From Nonomuraea turkmeniaca (GTDB lineage: Bacteria > Actinomycetota > Actinomycetes > Streptosporangiales > Streptosporangiaceae): a stretch of 38,060 nt of DNA. The notes beneath the pieces were generated by a model. That model made no database searches and was not told the origin of the DNA. It worked only from the letters and a program-made list of their open reading frames with translations. Of the stretch, positions 1 to 8,160 are shown piece after piece (position 1 is the stretch's first letter; each line of letters begins with the position of its first letter). A program made the position numbers and the translations under genes. The DNA lies in assembly GCF_005889735.1 (NCBI RefSeq), contig NZ_VCKY01000095.1, positions 1 to 38,060 on the forward strand, read 5' to 3'.

Positions 1-154
1 CACCACCCCCTCGGGCACGTGGCGGGCCGGGGTCGCGTACGCGGTCGGCAGCACGGTGACGTACAACGGCGTGAGCTACCGCTGCATCCAGGCGCACACG
101 TCACTCGCCGGCTGGGAGCCCCCGAACGTCCCGGCCCTCTGGCAACGCCTCTGA
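1..154 (+). CDS. C-terminal fragment of a secreted protein with a family 5/12 carbohydrate-binding module
   Basis: Only the last 50 codons lie in the window, reading in frame from base 2 to the TGA at 152-154. The fragment has the compact aromatic pattern of chitin-binding CBM5/12 modules: W-x-A-G-x-A-Y-x-V-G at the start, then V-T-Y-N-G-V-S-Y-x-C, Q-A-H-T, and the terminal G-W-E-P-P-N-V-P-A-L-W. Such modules usually close secreted chitinases, GH18/GH19 enzymes or lytic polysaccharide monooxygenases and hold the enzyme on chitin or cellulose. The catalytic part is outside the window, so the parent enzyme class cannot be named. The gene ends just before a strong terminator and converges with the VWA gene. 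Confidence 0.85.
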   Translation, partial: TTPSGTWRAGVAYAVGSTVTYNGVSYRCIQAHTSLAGWEPPNVPALWQRL

Positions 155-163
155 CCATGACGC

Positions 164-191
164 GAAGGGGGGCGCCCAGGCGCCCCCCTTC
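164..191. terminator. Perfect 13-bp GC-rich hairpin between convergent genes
   Basis: Bases 164-176 (GAAGGGGGGCGCC) are exactly complementary to 179-191 (GGCGCCCCCCTTC), separated by two bases. It starts 10 nt after the stop of the CBM gene and lies 66 nt beyond the stop of the leftward VWA gene. It is well placed to terminate transcription from both sides. There is no long T tract, which is common for actinomycete terminators. Confidence 0.75.
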
Positions 192-256
192 CGCACGACC
201 CGGCGCGAAATACGGTCCTCCCCTGTGCCCAGCCCCCGAAGGACCCGGCCGCGGGC

Positions 257-2005
257 TCAGGCAGTGGGCTTGCAGGTCGGGTGGCACAGCCGCCGGGCCA
301 GCGCGGCGAGGAAGACGTCAATGATCTCCCCGGACTCCTGCGCCACATGCAGGGACCCGTTGGTGGCCGCCGCGACCTGCCCCAGACTTGCCCGATCCGC
401 ATCCGCCCCGAAGGCGATGATGACGATCTGCACGGGCCGATCCGGCTTCCAATCCCGCCGCAGCACCTCAAGGAGCTGCGTCAAGCTGGTGCCCTTGCCG
501 TCGTCCTTGCCCGCCGTGATCACCAGGAGCGTGTTGTTCATCTCCTCCCGGTACTCCCCGGCGACCTTCCGGAACCCGCTGAGAATCGAGCCGTACAACG
601 AGCTGTCCCGCCCCGGATGGGCGGCGATCGTGGCGGTCATCTCACCCAGGCGGCTCCTGCGGATCACCTGACCGCTCTCCGGCTGGTTGATCGGCCCGAG
701 CCCGACGCGCTCCTGGTAATCCTTGATCTGCCCCAGCCCGTCCGCGAACTCCCACAACCCCATGTGCGTGGAATCGGGGAACAGCTGCAACCCGATCTTG
801 GCCGCGTCCAGCGCCACCCTGACCCGGGTGCTGCCCTTCAGCGGCTCGGCCATGTGCTTGGAGGTGTCGGCCAGCACGAGGATGTTGGTCGGCGGGGCGA
901 GCCGGCTCCAGGCCCGCAGCGCCTCGTCGATGTCCTGCGGCGACACCGACGACCTGGTCTTCGGCACCGCCTGGGGAATCTCCGGCCCCGGCGAGATCGG
1001 CCCCTGGTGGCCGTCGCCCGACCTGAACCCCTGCCGCCGCACGATCTCCTGCGCCTGCGGCCCCTTCAGCCACTCGGCGAACGCGGTCGACGCCTCGGCC
1101 ACCGTGGGGTCGGCGGCGGTGACGACGTACGGGTAGTCGAGGTTGATCGTGCCCTCGCGCGGGTGCAACGCGACGACCGGGTCGGCGGAGGGCCGCAGGT
1201 TGTGGTTCCAGACCGACTGCTCGGGGACGATGACCACCGGCCGCTGCCAGAACGCGCGGTCGTCGACCGCCTCCAGCATGCTGCGGTAGTCGGGCGCCGA
1301 GCCGGCCTGCGCCCACCGGACGAACGCGGTGAGCGCCTTGTCCGCCTCCGGCCCCGTGCCGACGACGTCCCTGGCGGCGGCCACGGTCGCGATGCCCGCG
1401 CCGGCCAGCGACGGGTCCGGCACCCGTACGACGTCGGGCTCATTGTCGGTGGGCGTCAGCCGCCCGCGCACGGTCGACGGGAAGACCATCCGCCAGTTCA
1501 TCTCGGTCTTGCCCACGGAGAAGCGCTGCGCCAGCGACGAGCGGGTCGCGAACACCAGCGGCGAGGTCGCCACCACGCTCTCCCCCGCCGGCAGCGAGCT
1601 CGCGCCCTGCTGGCGGGCCAGCCTGATCCAGGCCGAGGAGTCGGCGATCCAGCCGTCGGGCCGCTCGCGCAGCACGCCCGCCCGATCGCCGATCAGCGTG
1701 CGCAGGACGGTGGCCGGCGCATGCTCGGTCACCTGGACCAGCACACACCGGCGGCCCACCGACGTCTTCGTGTCGTTGAACCGCCCGGCCGCCTCCATGG
1801 CGGCGGGCGCCACGTCGACCGCGGCCGCAACACTGACCAGAACAGGCTCTCGTGTGGAGCACAGCGTGCCCACACCGCCGAACACCACGACGACGGCGCC
1901 GACGGCGACGGCCACGGCCGTAAGCCCCGCCAGCATGCCGCGCTGCAGCGCCTTACTGCGTCGCTGCTCAGGGGAGAGCGCGGCGCGGTGTCGACCCAAC
2001 CGCAC
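257..2005 (-). CDS. Membrane-anchored solute-binding-like protein with a C-terminal VWA domain
   Basis: The 582-residue protein begins at a GTG preceded by GGAGAGAGG. Residues about 24-47 form one hydrophobic segment, so the rest should lie outside the membrane. The middle part (about 55-350) resembles periplasmic solute-binding proteins of the ABC type: SAWIRLARQQG, a P-L-V-F-A-T-R-S segment and a late FAEWLKGPQAQEIV helix. Residues about 372-575 form a von Willebrand A domain, with the first metal-site motif at ILVLADTSKHM, a later DSSLYGSI and an ITAGKDD strand end. The first motif is D-T-S-K-H where D-x-S-x-S is canonical, so metal binding may be altered. This solute-binding plus VWA architecture is familiar in actinobacteria, but its ligand is not known to me. 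It is the last gene of the leftward block. Confidence 0.8.
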   Translation of the reverse strand: MRLGRHRAALSPEQRRSKALQRGMLAGLTAVAVAVGAVVVVFGGVGTLCSTREPVLVSVAAAVDVAPAAMEAAGRFNDTKTSVGRRCVLVQVTEHAPATVLRTLIGDRAGVLRERPDGWIADSSAWIRLARQQGASSLPAGESVVATSPLVFATRSSLAQRFSVGKTEMNWRMVFPSTVRGRLTPTDNEPDVVRVPDPSLAGAGIATVAAARDVVGTGPEADKALTAFVRWAQAGSAPDYRSMLEAVDDRAFWQRPVVIVPEQSVWNHNLRPSADPVVALHPREGTINLDYPYVVTAADPTVAEASTAFAEWLKGPQAQEIVRRQGFRSGDGHQGPISPGPEIPQAVPKTRSSVSPQDIDEALRAWSRLAPPTNILVLADTSKHMAEPLKGSTRVRVALDAAKIGLQLFPDSTHMGLWEFADGLGQIKDYQERVGLGPINQPESGQVIRRSRLGEMTATIAAHPGRDSSLYGSILSGFRKVAGEYREEMNNTLLVITAGKDDGKGTSLTQLLEVLRRDWKPDRPVQIVIIAFGADADRASLGQVAAATNGSLHVAQESGEIIDVFLAALARRLCHPTCKPTA

Positions 2006-2080
2006 GGTGAACCTCTCTCCAGGGGAGTGACGATTCTCCCAGCGTCTGCCATAGCCAACGCAAGCCGTTGTTAGAACATG

Positions 2081-4798
2081 TTACAACTGGGCGATCGGGA
2101 GCACCCTCCGGACGCTCTGGCAGACACCGTCGCTCGCCTGGGACGCCTGGAGGCGTTCGGGGCTCGGGACGCCGTACTCGGTGGTGCGCTGTCGCACCGG
2201 CCTTCCGGTGATCTCGACCATCGCGCGCAGCTCGCTGATGGTCTTGTACGAGCCGTTCTCCGAGCCGGCCATCCTGCTGATCGTCTCCTCCATCAGCGTG
2301 CCGCCGAGGTCGTTCACGCCGCCCTGGAGCACCTGACGGCACAGGTCGTCGCGGAGCTTCACCCACGAGCACTGGATGTTGTCGATCGCGCCGTGGAGCA
2401 GGATCCTGGCCAGCGCGTGCACGGCCCGGTTCTCGTGGGCCGTGGGGCCGGGGCGGGCGATGCCGGCCAGGTAGATGGGGGCGCTGGTGTGCACGAACGG
2501 CAGCAGCACGAACTCCGAGAACCCGCCGGTCTCCTCCTGCAGGCGCCTGATCAGCTTGATGTGCCTGACCCAGTGCAGGTGGGTGTCGACATGGCCGTAC
2601 ATCATGGTGGACGTCGTCGGGATGCCGACCTTGTGCGCGGTCGTGATGACCTCGATCCACTCCTGCGTCGGGAGCTTGCCCTTGGTCAGCACCCAGCGCA
2701 CGTCGTCGTCGAGGATCTCCGCCGCCGTCCCGGGCAGTGAGTCGACGCCCGCGTCCTTGGCCGCCTCCAGCCAGTCCCGGATGGACATGTTCGTCCGGCT
2801 TGCCCCGTTGATCACCTCCATCGGCGAGAACGCGTGCACGTGCATGTCCGGGGTGCGCGCCTTCACGGCCCTGGCGATGTCGAAGTACGCGGTGCCGGGC
2901 AGGTCGGGGTGGATGCCGCCCTGCATGCACACCTCGGTCGCCCCGGCCTCCCATCCCTCCTGCGCCCGGTCGGCCACCTGGTCGAGGCTCAGCGTGTACG
3001 CGTCGGCATCGGTGCGGCGCTGCGCGAAAGCGCAGAAACGGCAGCCGGTGTAGCAGACGTTGGTGAAGTTGATGTTCCTGTTGACGACGTAGGTCACGTC
3101 CTCGCCCACGGCCTGCTTCCTGAGCGCATCGGCAAGGGCGGCCAGCTCATCGAGCGCCTCCCCCTCCGCGCTGAGCAGCGCAACGGCCTCGTCATCGGTC
3201 AGACCCGCGGGATCCGCCTCAGCCCTCCTGAGCGCCTGCCACACTTCCCCGGCCACCCCACGACCACCGGCGCCGGCCGCCGCCCAGCCGGCCACCGCAC
3301 TCCGCCCACCGGCCCCGGCACCCGTCGCACCGCCACCGGCAGACGCGGGCCCGGACGCGGCCTCCTCAGGCACGACGCCCTCAGACACGGCAGTCCCGGA
3401 CACGGCGCCCTCAGAGGGGGTGTCTGAGGCGCTGAGGCGGTCGCGCAAGGCGTCCCAGTCGCCGTAGACGTGGTCGAAGTCGTCCCGCCGGTCATGGGTG
3501 CGCCCCGACGTGTCCACCTCGACGTGCAGATCCACCCGCCCCGAGGCGGCGAAGCCGCCGTCAGGCTCCTGCCACGGGCGGCCCTCAAGAACCACATCCT
3601 CCCGGGCCAACCCAGTGGCCGGGTCGGCCAGGGCGGCCACGTGGGCGGTCAGGCGCGGGTCCAGCCAGGGCTCCCCCGCCAGCACGTACTCCGGATAGAT
3701 CGTCAGGCGCTCCCGCAACCGGAACCCCGCCTCCCCCGTACGGGCGGCGAGGTCGTCGATCTGCGGCCACGGCCGTTCGGGGTTGACGTGGTCGGGGGTC
3801 AGCGGCGACACCCCGCCCCAGTCGTCGATCCCGGCCCGGATCATGAGCTCGTACTCGGCGTCCACCAGGTTCGGCGGCGCCTGGAGCCGGACGCGCGGCC
3901 CGAGGACCAGGCGGGCCACGGCGATGGTGGCGGCCAGTTCCTGCAGGTCGGCGTCGGGCAGGCCGCGCATGGCGGTGTCGGGCTTGGCGCGGAAGTTCTG
4001 GACGATGACCTCCTGGATGCCGCCGTACTCGCGGGCCACCCGCCGGATGGCGAAGATCGACTCGGCCCGGTCCTGGACGGTCTCCCCGATCCCGATCAGG
4101 ATCCCCGTCGTGAACGGCACGTTGGTCCGCCCCGCGTCCTCGAGGACGCGCAGGCGCACCGCCGGGTCCTTGTCGGGCGAGCCGTAGTGCGGCTGCCCCT
4201 TCTCCTCGAACAGCCGCCGCGACGTCGTCTCCAGCATCATGCCCATCGACGGCGCGACGGGCTTCAAACGCTGCAGGTCACGCCAGCTCAGCACCCCGGG
4301 GTTGAGGTGCGGCAGCAGCCCGGTCTCCTCCAGCACCTTGATCGCCATGGCCCGTACGTACGACAGCGTGTCGTCGTACCCGTGCGCGTCGAGCCACTCG
4401 CGGGCCTGGTGCCAGCGGTCCTCGGGCCGGTCCCCCAGCGTGAACAACGCCTCCTTGCACCCCATCGCCGCCCCCTGCCTGGCGATCTCCAGCACCTCGT
4501 CGGGGCTCAGGTACGGCGAGGGCAGCTTGTGCGGCGCGGTCGCGAACGTGCAGTATCCGCACCGGTCCCGGCACAACCTGGTCAGCGGGATGAACACCTT
4601 CCTGCTGTAGGTGATGATCCCGGCCCGGCCGACCGCCTCCAGTCCGGCGTCGCGCACGCGCGAGGCGTGTTCCAGGAGGGAGTCGAGGTGCGTGCCACGG
4701 GCGTGCAACAGTACGGTCGCCTCGGTGACGTCGAGGCTCTTGCCGTCGCGGGCGCGGGCGAGAGCACGGCGGAGCGCGGAATCACTGACCAGATCCAT
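2081..4798 (-). CDS. fbiC: FO synthase, fused CofG-CofH radical SAM enzyme (F420 biosynthesis)
   Basis: This 905-residue protein makes FO, the deazaflavin core of coenzyme F420, from a tyrosine-derived unit and 5-amino-6-ribitylamino-uracil. It contains two radical-SAM halves. The CofG-like half has the 4Fe-4S motif C76-x3-C80-x2-C83 in CRDRCGYC. The CofH-like half has C582-x3-C586-x2-C589 in CYTGCRFC. They are joined by a linker at about residues 456-516 that is very rich in Ala, Gly and Ser. Actinobacterial FbiC proteins are usually nearer 850-860 residues, and the linker accounts for most of the extra length. The ATG has no Shine-Dalgarno sequence, but a TACTGT element ends 6 nt upstream, which suggests a leaderless transcript. 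An LLM-family oxidoreductase at the right of the window is a possible F420 user. Confidence 0.96.
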   Translation of the reverse strand: MDLVSDSALRRALARARDGKSLDVTEATVLLHARGTHLDSLLEHASRVRDAGLEAVGRAGIITYSRKVFIPLTRLCRDRCGYCTFATAPHKLPSPYLSPDEVLEIARQGAAMGCKEALFTLGDRPEDRWHQAREWLDAHGYDDTLSYVRAMAIKVLEETGLLPHLNPGVLSWRDLQRLKPVAPSMGMMLETTSRRLFEEKGQPHYGSPDKDPAVRLRVLEDAGRTNVPFTTGILIGIGETVQDRAESIFAIRRVAREYGGIQEVIVQNFRAKPDTAMRGLPDADLQELAATIAVARLVLGPRVRLQAPPNLVDAEYELMIRAGIDDWGGVSPLTPDHVNPERPWPQIDDLAARTGEAGFRLRERLTIYPEYVLAGEPWLDPRLTAHVAALADPATGLAREDVVLEGRPWQEPDGGFAASGRVDLHVEVDTSGRTHDRRDDFDHVYGDWDALRDRLSASDTPSEGAVSGTAVSEGVVPEEAASGPASAGGGATGAGAGGRSAVAGWAAAGAGGRGVAGEVWQALRRAEADPAGLTDDEAVALLSAEGEALDELAALADALRKQAVGEDVTYVVNRNINFTNVCYTGCRFCAFAQRRTDADAYTLSLDQVADRAQEGWEAGATEVCMQGGIHPDLPGTAYFDIARAVKARTPDMHVHAFSPMEVINGASRTNMSIRDWLEAAKDAGVDSLPGTAAEILDDDVRWVLTKGKLPTQEWIEVITTAHKVGIPTTSTMMYGHVDTHLHWVRHIKLIRRLQEETGGFSEFVLLPFVHTSAPIYLAGIARPGPTAHENRAVHALARILLHGAIDNIQCSWVKLRDDLCRQVLQGGVNDLGGTLMEETISRMAGSENGSYKTISELRAMVEITGRPVRQRTTEYGVPSPERLQASQASDGVCQSVRRVLPIAQL

Positions 4799-4804
4799 AG
4801 GGGC

Positions 4805-4810
4805 ACAGTA
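4805..4810 (-). promoter_or_regulatory. TACTGT -10 element 6 nt before the fbiC ATG
   Basis: Read on the minus strand, TACTGT is followed by six bases and then the fbiC ATG, with no Shine-Dalgarno sequence between. This is the usual geometry of an actinobacterial leaderless promoter (TANNNT about 6-7 nt before +1). I see no convincing TTGAC-type -35. Confidence 0.45.
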
Positions 4811-4847
4811 CGACGAGCTGGGTTCGCCGCCCGCACCCAGGGCCCGC

Positions 4848-5741
4848 TCAGAAGGACCTGTAGTCCCGGGCGGGCATCCGCGGCCCGCGCGCGGGCGGGC
4901 GCAGTCCCGAGAGGGTGATGAGCACGGTCGCGCGGTGCCGATGCCCCTCGTACGGCTCCAGCAGCCGCAACATCCCAGGGTCGTCGGTCTTCTCCCCGGT
5001 CAGGGCGTATCCCACGATCTTGGCCAGGTGGAAGTCGCCCACGCTCACGGCGTCGGGGTCGCCCAGGGCGCGCTGGCGGATCTCGGCGGACGTCCACACG
5101 CCGATCCCCGGCAGGGCCCGCAGCAGCCGGTCGAGCTCCTGCGTGGTCTTGGCGGCCTCCAGCTTGTCGGCGTGCCAGGCGGCGGTCGCGATGGTCCTGG
5201 CGCGTACGGCCTCGGCGCCCGAGCGGTGCCAGTGCCAGATCGGGATCTGCCGCCACACCGCGGGCTCGGGGATCACCCGCATGCCCTGGGGCGCCGGGCC
5301 GGGCGCGGGCTCGCCGTACCGGGTGAGCAGCCACCGCCAGGCCCGCCACGCCTCCCGCCCGACGACCTTCTGCTCCAGCACGGCGGGCACGAGAGCCTCC
5401 ATGACCCGGCCGGTCCGCCCGATCCGCACCCCCGGATTTTTCCGGACAACGTCCGCCAGGAGCTCATGCTTGACGATAAATCCGGAAAGGTCGTCGTCAG
5501 CCCCGAGCAGCGCCGGCAACGCCTCCAGCGCCCACTCCGTTCCCGGCCCCCACGCCTGCCCGTACACGCAGCCGCCCGTGACGCTCACCCTGAGCGTGCA
5601 CGGGCCGTCGGGCGTCCTGGTGGTGCGCCACACGGCCCCGTCGGGCGTCTGCCGCCAGGCGGGATCGCCGCTGCCGCGCTTGTGCGGCGACAACGCCAGC
5701 CCTACGTCCAGCGGCCCCTCGGGCGCCCACCTGCGCTCCAT
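4848..5741 (-). CDS. DNA-3-methyladenine glycosylase II / AlkA-like HhH-GPD glycosylase
   Basis: This base-excision-repair enzyme should remove alkylated purines from DNA. Of 297 residues, the C-terminal half holds the diagnostic helix-hairpin-helix LPGIGVWTSAEI (about residues 210-221 with the chosen start). It is followed by the catalytic-loop aspartate in AVSVGDFHL (about residue 236). The N-terminal part, rich in W and R, replaces the TBP-like domain of Escherichia coli AlkA. The ATG at 5741 was chosen because the protein then starts at MERRW with a GGA six bases upstream. GTG codons at 5744 and 5762 are in frame and possible. The gene is leftward, between the sugar pyrophosphorylase and fbiC. 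Confidence 0.85.
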   Translation of the reverse strand: MERRWAPEGPLDVGLALSPHKRGSGDPAWRQTPDGAVWRTTRTPDGPCTLRVSVTGGCVYGQAWGPGTEWALEALPALLGADDDLSGFIVKHELLADVVRKNPGVRIGRTGRVMEALVPAVLEQKVVGREAWRAWRWLLTRYGEPAPGPAPQGMRVIPEPAVWRQIPIWHWHRSGAEAVRARTIATAAWHADKLEAAKTTQELDRLLRALPGIGVWTSAEIRQRALGDPDAVSVGDFHLAKIVGYALTGEKTDDPGMLRLLEPYEGHRHRATVLITLSGLRPPARGPRMPARDYRSF

Positions 5742-5833
5742 CACCGATCCAGTCTGCCCCACCCGCTCAAGCGTTCGGGCCGGAAGGGTCGAGGAGCCCC
5801 GCCGGCGAGGAGCCCTGGTGGCGCGGAAGGACG

Positions 5834-6925
5834 TCAGACGTCGCTGGAATAGCGCATCGCGCGCTCGGGCAGCTCGATGCCCGGCCAGATGCGTACGCCG
5901 TTCTGCAACTCGTTCCCGGCCCCTACGATGGCCCCGTCGCCGATCACCGCGTCACGCACCACCGTGCCCGCGCAGACCCGCGCCCCCTTGCCGACCACGG
6001 AGTCGATCACGGATGCGCCCGCCTCGATGACGCAGTCGTCGCTCAGCACCGACCCGACCACGGTGGCCCCGGCCTCGACGACCGCCCGCGCGCCGACCGC
6101 CGTGCCCCCCTGGACCTTGGCCTCGGGCGAGACCCGCGCCCCGGCGAGCGCCAGGTGTTCGCCCGTCGGACCCGGCAGCGCGGGCGAGTCCAGCCGTCCC
6201 AGCACCAGATCCCGCGAGCCCTGCACGAACGCGGCGGGCGTGCCGACGTCGAGCCAGTAGGTACGGTCGGCGTACCCGAGCACGAGCTGCCCCGACTCGA
6301 TCAGCCCCGGGAACGTCTCCCGCTCCACGGACACGATCTGGTCCTTCGGGATCGAGTCGATCACCGACCGGGTGAAGACGTAGCATCCGGCGTTGATCCG
6401 GTTGGTCACCGGATTGGGGGTCTTCTCCAGGAACGCCGTGACCCGCCCGCTCTCGTCGGTCGGCACGCACCCGAATCGGGTGGGATCCTCCACTTCGGTC
6501 AAATGGAGCGTTACAGCGGCCCGCCGCGCGAGGTGCATGCGCACCTGGTGCTCGATGTCGTGTCCGGACAGAATGTCGCCGTTCAGGATGAGCACGGGGT
6601 CGGCCGGGCCGGAGGTGAGCGCCTCGGCGGCGTTGCGGATCGCCCCGCCGGTGCCGAGCGGGGTCTCCTCCGTGATGTATTCAAGCGAGAGCCCGAAGGC
6701 CGCCCCATCACCGAAGGCGGGCTCGAACATGGACGCCTTGTACGAGGTCGCGAACACGATCCGGCGTACGCCGAACGATCGCGCCCGGGCGAGCTGGTGG
6801 GCCAGGAACGGCACTCCGGCGGTTGGCAGCAGCGGCTTGGGCGTGCCCAGTGTCAGCGGACGCAGGCGCGTGCCCTGCCCCCCGACCAGGAGGATCGCCT
6901 CGAGGTCTGGCAAAGAGCTCTCCAT
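5834..6925 (-). CDS. Nucleotide-sugar pyrophosphorylase, probably mannose-1-phosphate guanylyltransferase
   Basis: The 363-residue protein joins a sugar-1-phosphate to an NTP, most likely mannose-1-phosphate to GTP, to supply GDP-mannose. The nucleotidyltransferase signature GGQGTRLRPLT (residues 15-25) is followed by the conserved Lys in TPKPLLP. The metal-binding Asp is in ILNGDILSG, and N-R-I-N-A-G-C-Y marks the sugar pocket. The last 100 or so residues are hexapeptide repeats of a left-handed beta helix (VGARAVVEAGATVVGS and similar), as in the short actinobacterial GDP-mannose pyrophosphorylases. The ATG at 6925 is used. A GTG at 6928 and a TTG at 6913 with GGAGAG just before it are alternatives. 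It lies 20 nt downstream of a GT4 gene, and the pair probably forms one transcript making and using a nucleotide sugar. Confidence 0.85.
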   Translation of the reverse strand: MESSLPDLEAILLVGGQGTRLRPLTLGTPKPLLPTAGVPFLAHQLARARSFGVRRIVFATSYKASMFEPAFGDGAAFGLSLEYITEETPLGTGGAIRNAAEALTSGPADPVLILNGDILSGHDIEHQVRMHLARRAAVTLHLTEVEDPTRFGCVPTDESGRVTAFLEKTPNPVTNRINAGCYVFTRSVIDSIPKDQIVSVERETFPGLIESGQLVLGYADRTYWLDVGTPAAFVQGSRDLVLGRLDSPALPGPTGEHLALAGARVSPEAKVQGGTAVGARAVVEAGATVVGSVLSDDCVIEAGASVIDSVVGKGARVCAGTVVRDAVIGDGAIVGAGNELQNGVRIWPGIELPERAMRYSSDV

Positions 6926-6945
6926 CACTCAGTGAGGTTATCGAA

Positions 6946-8061
6946 CTATTCGATGGCGCGTTGATAAGAGCTGAGGTGCGCCTCGGCCGAGGCGTCCCAC
7001 GTGAATTCACGTGCTCTTGCCAGCCCCGCCTCCTGCAGTTGTTTTCTCCGTTCCGCGGAGGCGAGCAACTCCCCGAGTGCCGCGGCGATGCTGTCCGCGT
7101 CCGGCTCAGTGTAGGCCACGGCATCCCCGCCCACCTCGGGTAGCGAGGTGCGATGTGTGGTCAGTACGGGCGCGCCACAGGCCATGGCCTCGAGCACGGG
7201 AAGGCCGAACCCCTCGCCGCGCGACGGGAAGGCCACCACGAGCGCCCCGCCGAGGAACCCGGGCAGGTCGGGCGCGCGCAGGTAGCCGGGCCGCACGACC
7301 TTGACCGTGGCCTCCACCTCCCGACAGGCGGCGTCCACGTCGTCCTCGTGCACACCACCGCCGATCACCAGCGCGGGCGGCTTCTCGAGCCGTTTCACGG
7401 CGGAGGCGAAACCGCGGATGAGGTTGGGAACGTTCTTGCGAGGATCCAGGTTGCCGAGGAACGCCACGTACGGCTGGCCGTGCAGCCCGCACCGCATGGC
7501 GGCCCGGCGGATCTCCTCCTCGCTCGGCGGGTGGAACTGCGCCAGGTCGACGCCGTGGTAGGCGACGTCGATGCGGGTCGGGTCGGCGGCCAGCACGCGG
7601 ACGAGCTCGTCCCGTGTCGCCTTGGACGGGACGATCACGCGCTGCGCGTGGCGTACGGCGGTGCGGGTGGCCGAGCGGAAGAACGACGCCCGCGAACTGA
7701 GTTGGTCCGGCTCGGTGAACCAGGTGGCGTCATGCACCGTCACCACGGTCGGCACACCCGAGCTGAGTGGGATGGAGTAGTAGGGCGCGTGGATGACGTC
7801 GGCCCCGGCCTGGCGGGCGAGTAACGGCAGTCCGGTCTGCTCCCAGGCGAGTCTGGCGCCTCTGTTGGTGATCGCGACGGGACCGGAAAGCACATCGGCC
7901 GAGGGCGCCAGCCGCCGATATCGATCCGCTTCGGCCCGCTGGCACACGACGGCGAGGTCGGCGCCGGCCCCGTGGAGGGCTGCCACGAGCCCGTCCACAT
8001 ATCTGATCAACGCGCCGCGGTCCGCGGGGACGGCCGCTGCGTCGACGAGCACACGAGGCAT
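6946..8061 (-). CDS. GT4-family glycosyltransferase
   Basis: This 371-residue GT-B enzyme should transfer a sugar, possibly mannose from GDP-mannose, at the inner membrane face. The N-terminal Rossmann domain has an acceptor-side HAPYYSIPL segment and TVVTVHDATW. The C-terminal donor domain has FLGNLDPRKN (around 202-210) and the retaining-GT motif E283-GFGLPVL-E291. The start was set at ATG 8061 because it is preceded by AGGGGAG at a spacing of about 11 nt. A longer reading from TTG 8088 would translate through this Shine-Dalgarno region. The downstream pyrophosphorylase starts 20 nt after the stop. Donor and acceptor cannot be read from sequence. Confidence 0.88.
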   Translation of the reverse strand: MPRVLVDAAAVPADRGALIRYVDGLVAALHGAGADLAVVCQRAEADRYRRLAPSADVLSGPVAITNRGARLAWEQTGLPLLARQAGADVIHAPYYSIPLSSGVPTVVTVHDATWFTEPDQLSSRASFFRSATRTAVRHAQRVIVPSKATRDELVRVLAADPTRIDVAYHGVDLAQFHPPSEEEIRRAAMRCGLHGQPYVAFLGNLDPRKNVPNLIRGFASAVKRLEKPPALVIGGGVHEDDVDAACREVEATVKVVRPGYLRAPDLPGFLGGALVVAFPSRGEGFGLPVLEAMACGAPVLTTHRTSLPEVGGDAVAYTEPDADSIAAALGELLASAERRKQLQEAGLARAREFTWDASAEAHLSSYQRAIE

Positions 8062-8144
8062 ACGAAGATCTTCTCCCCTCAAGATCAACGTGGGACTGGT
8101 CGTCCCCCTCTAAAGTTCAGCTTATGACCAGCCTCCCCTAAAAC

Positions 8145-8160
8145 GTGTGGCAAATCACAC
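8145..8160 (-). terminator. Small hairpin with T-run overlapping the stop of the flippase-like gene
   Basis: On the minus strand GTGTG-ATTTGC-CACAC is followed by GTTTTAG, a short stem with a T-run. It overlaps the TGA of the upstream membrane-protein gene, so it could separate that gene from the GT4 gene. The stem is only 5 bp, so this is tentative. Confidence 0.35.

Noticed and set aside
2066..2086. Imperfect dyad GTTGT...ACAAC with central AACATGTT near the fbiC stop
   Set aside because: The arms have different centres and it overlaps the end of fbiC. A regulator site for the VWA gene is possible but unsupported.
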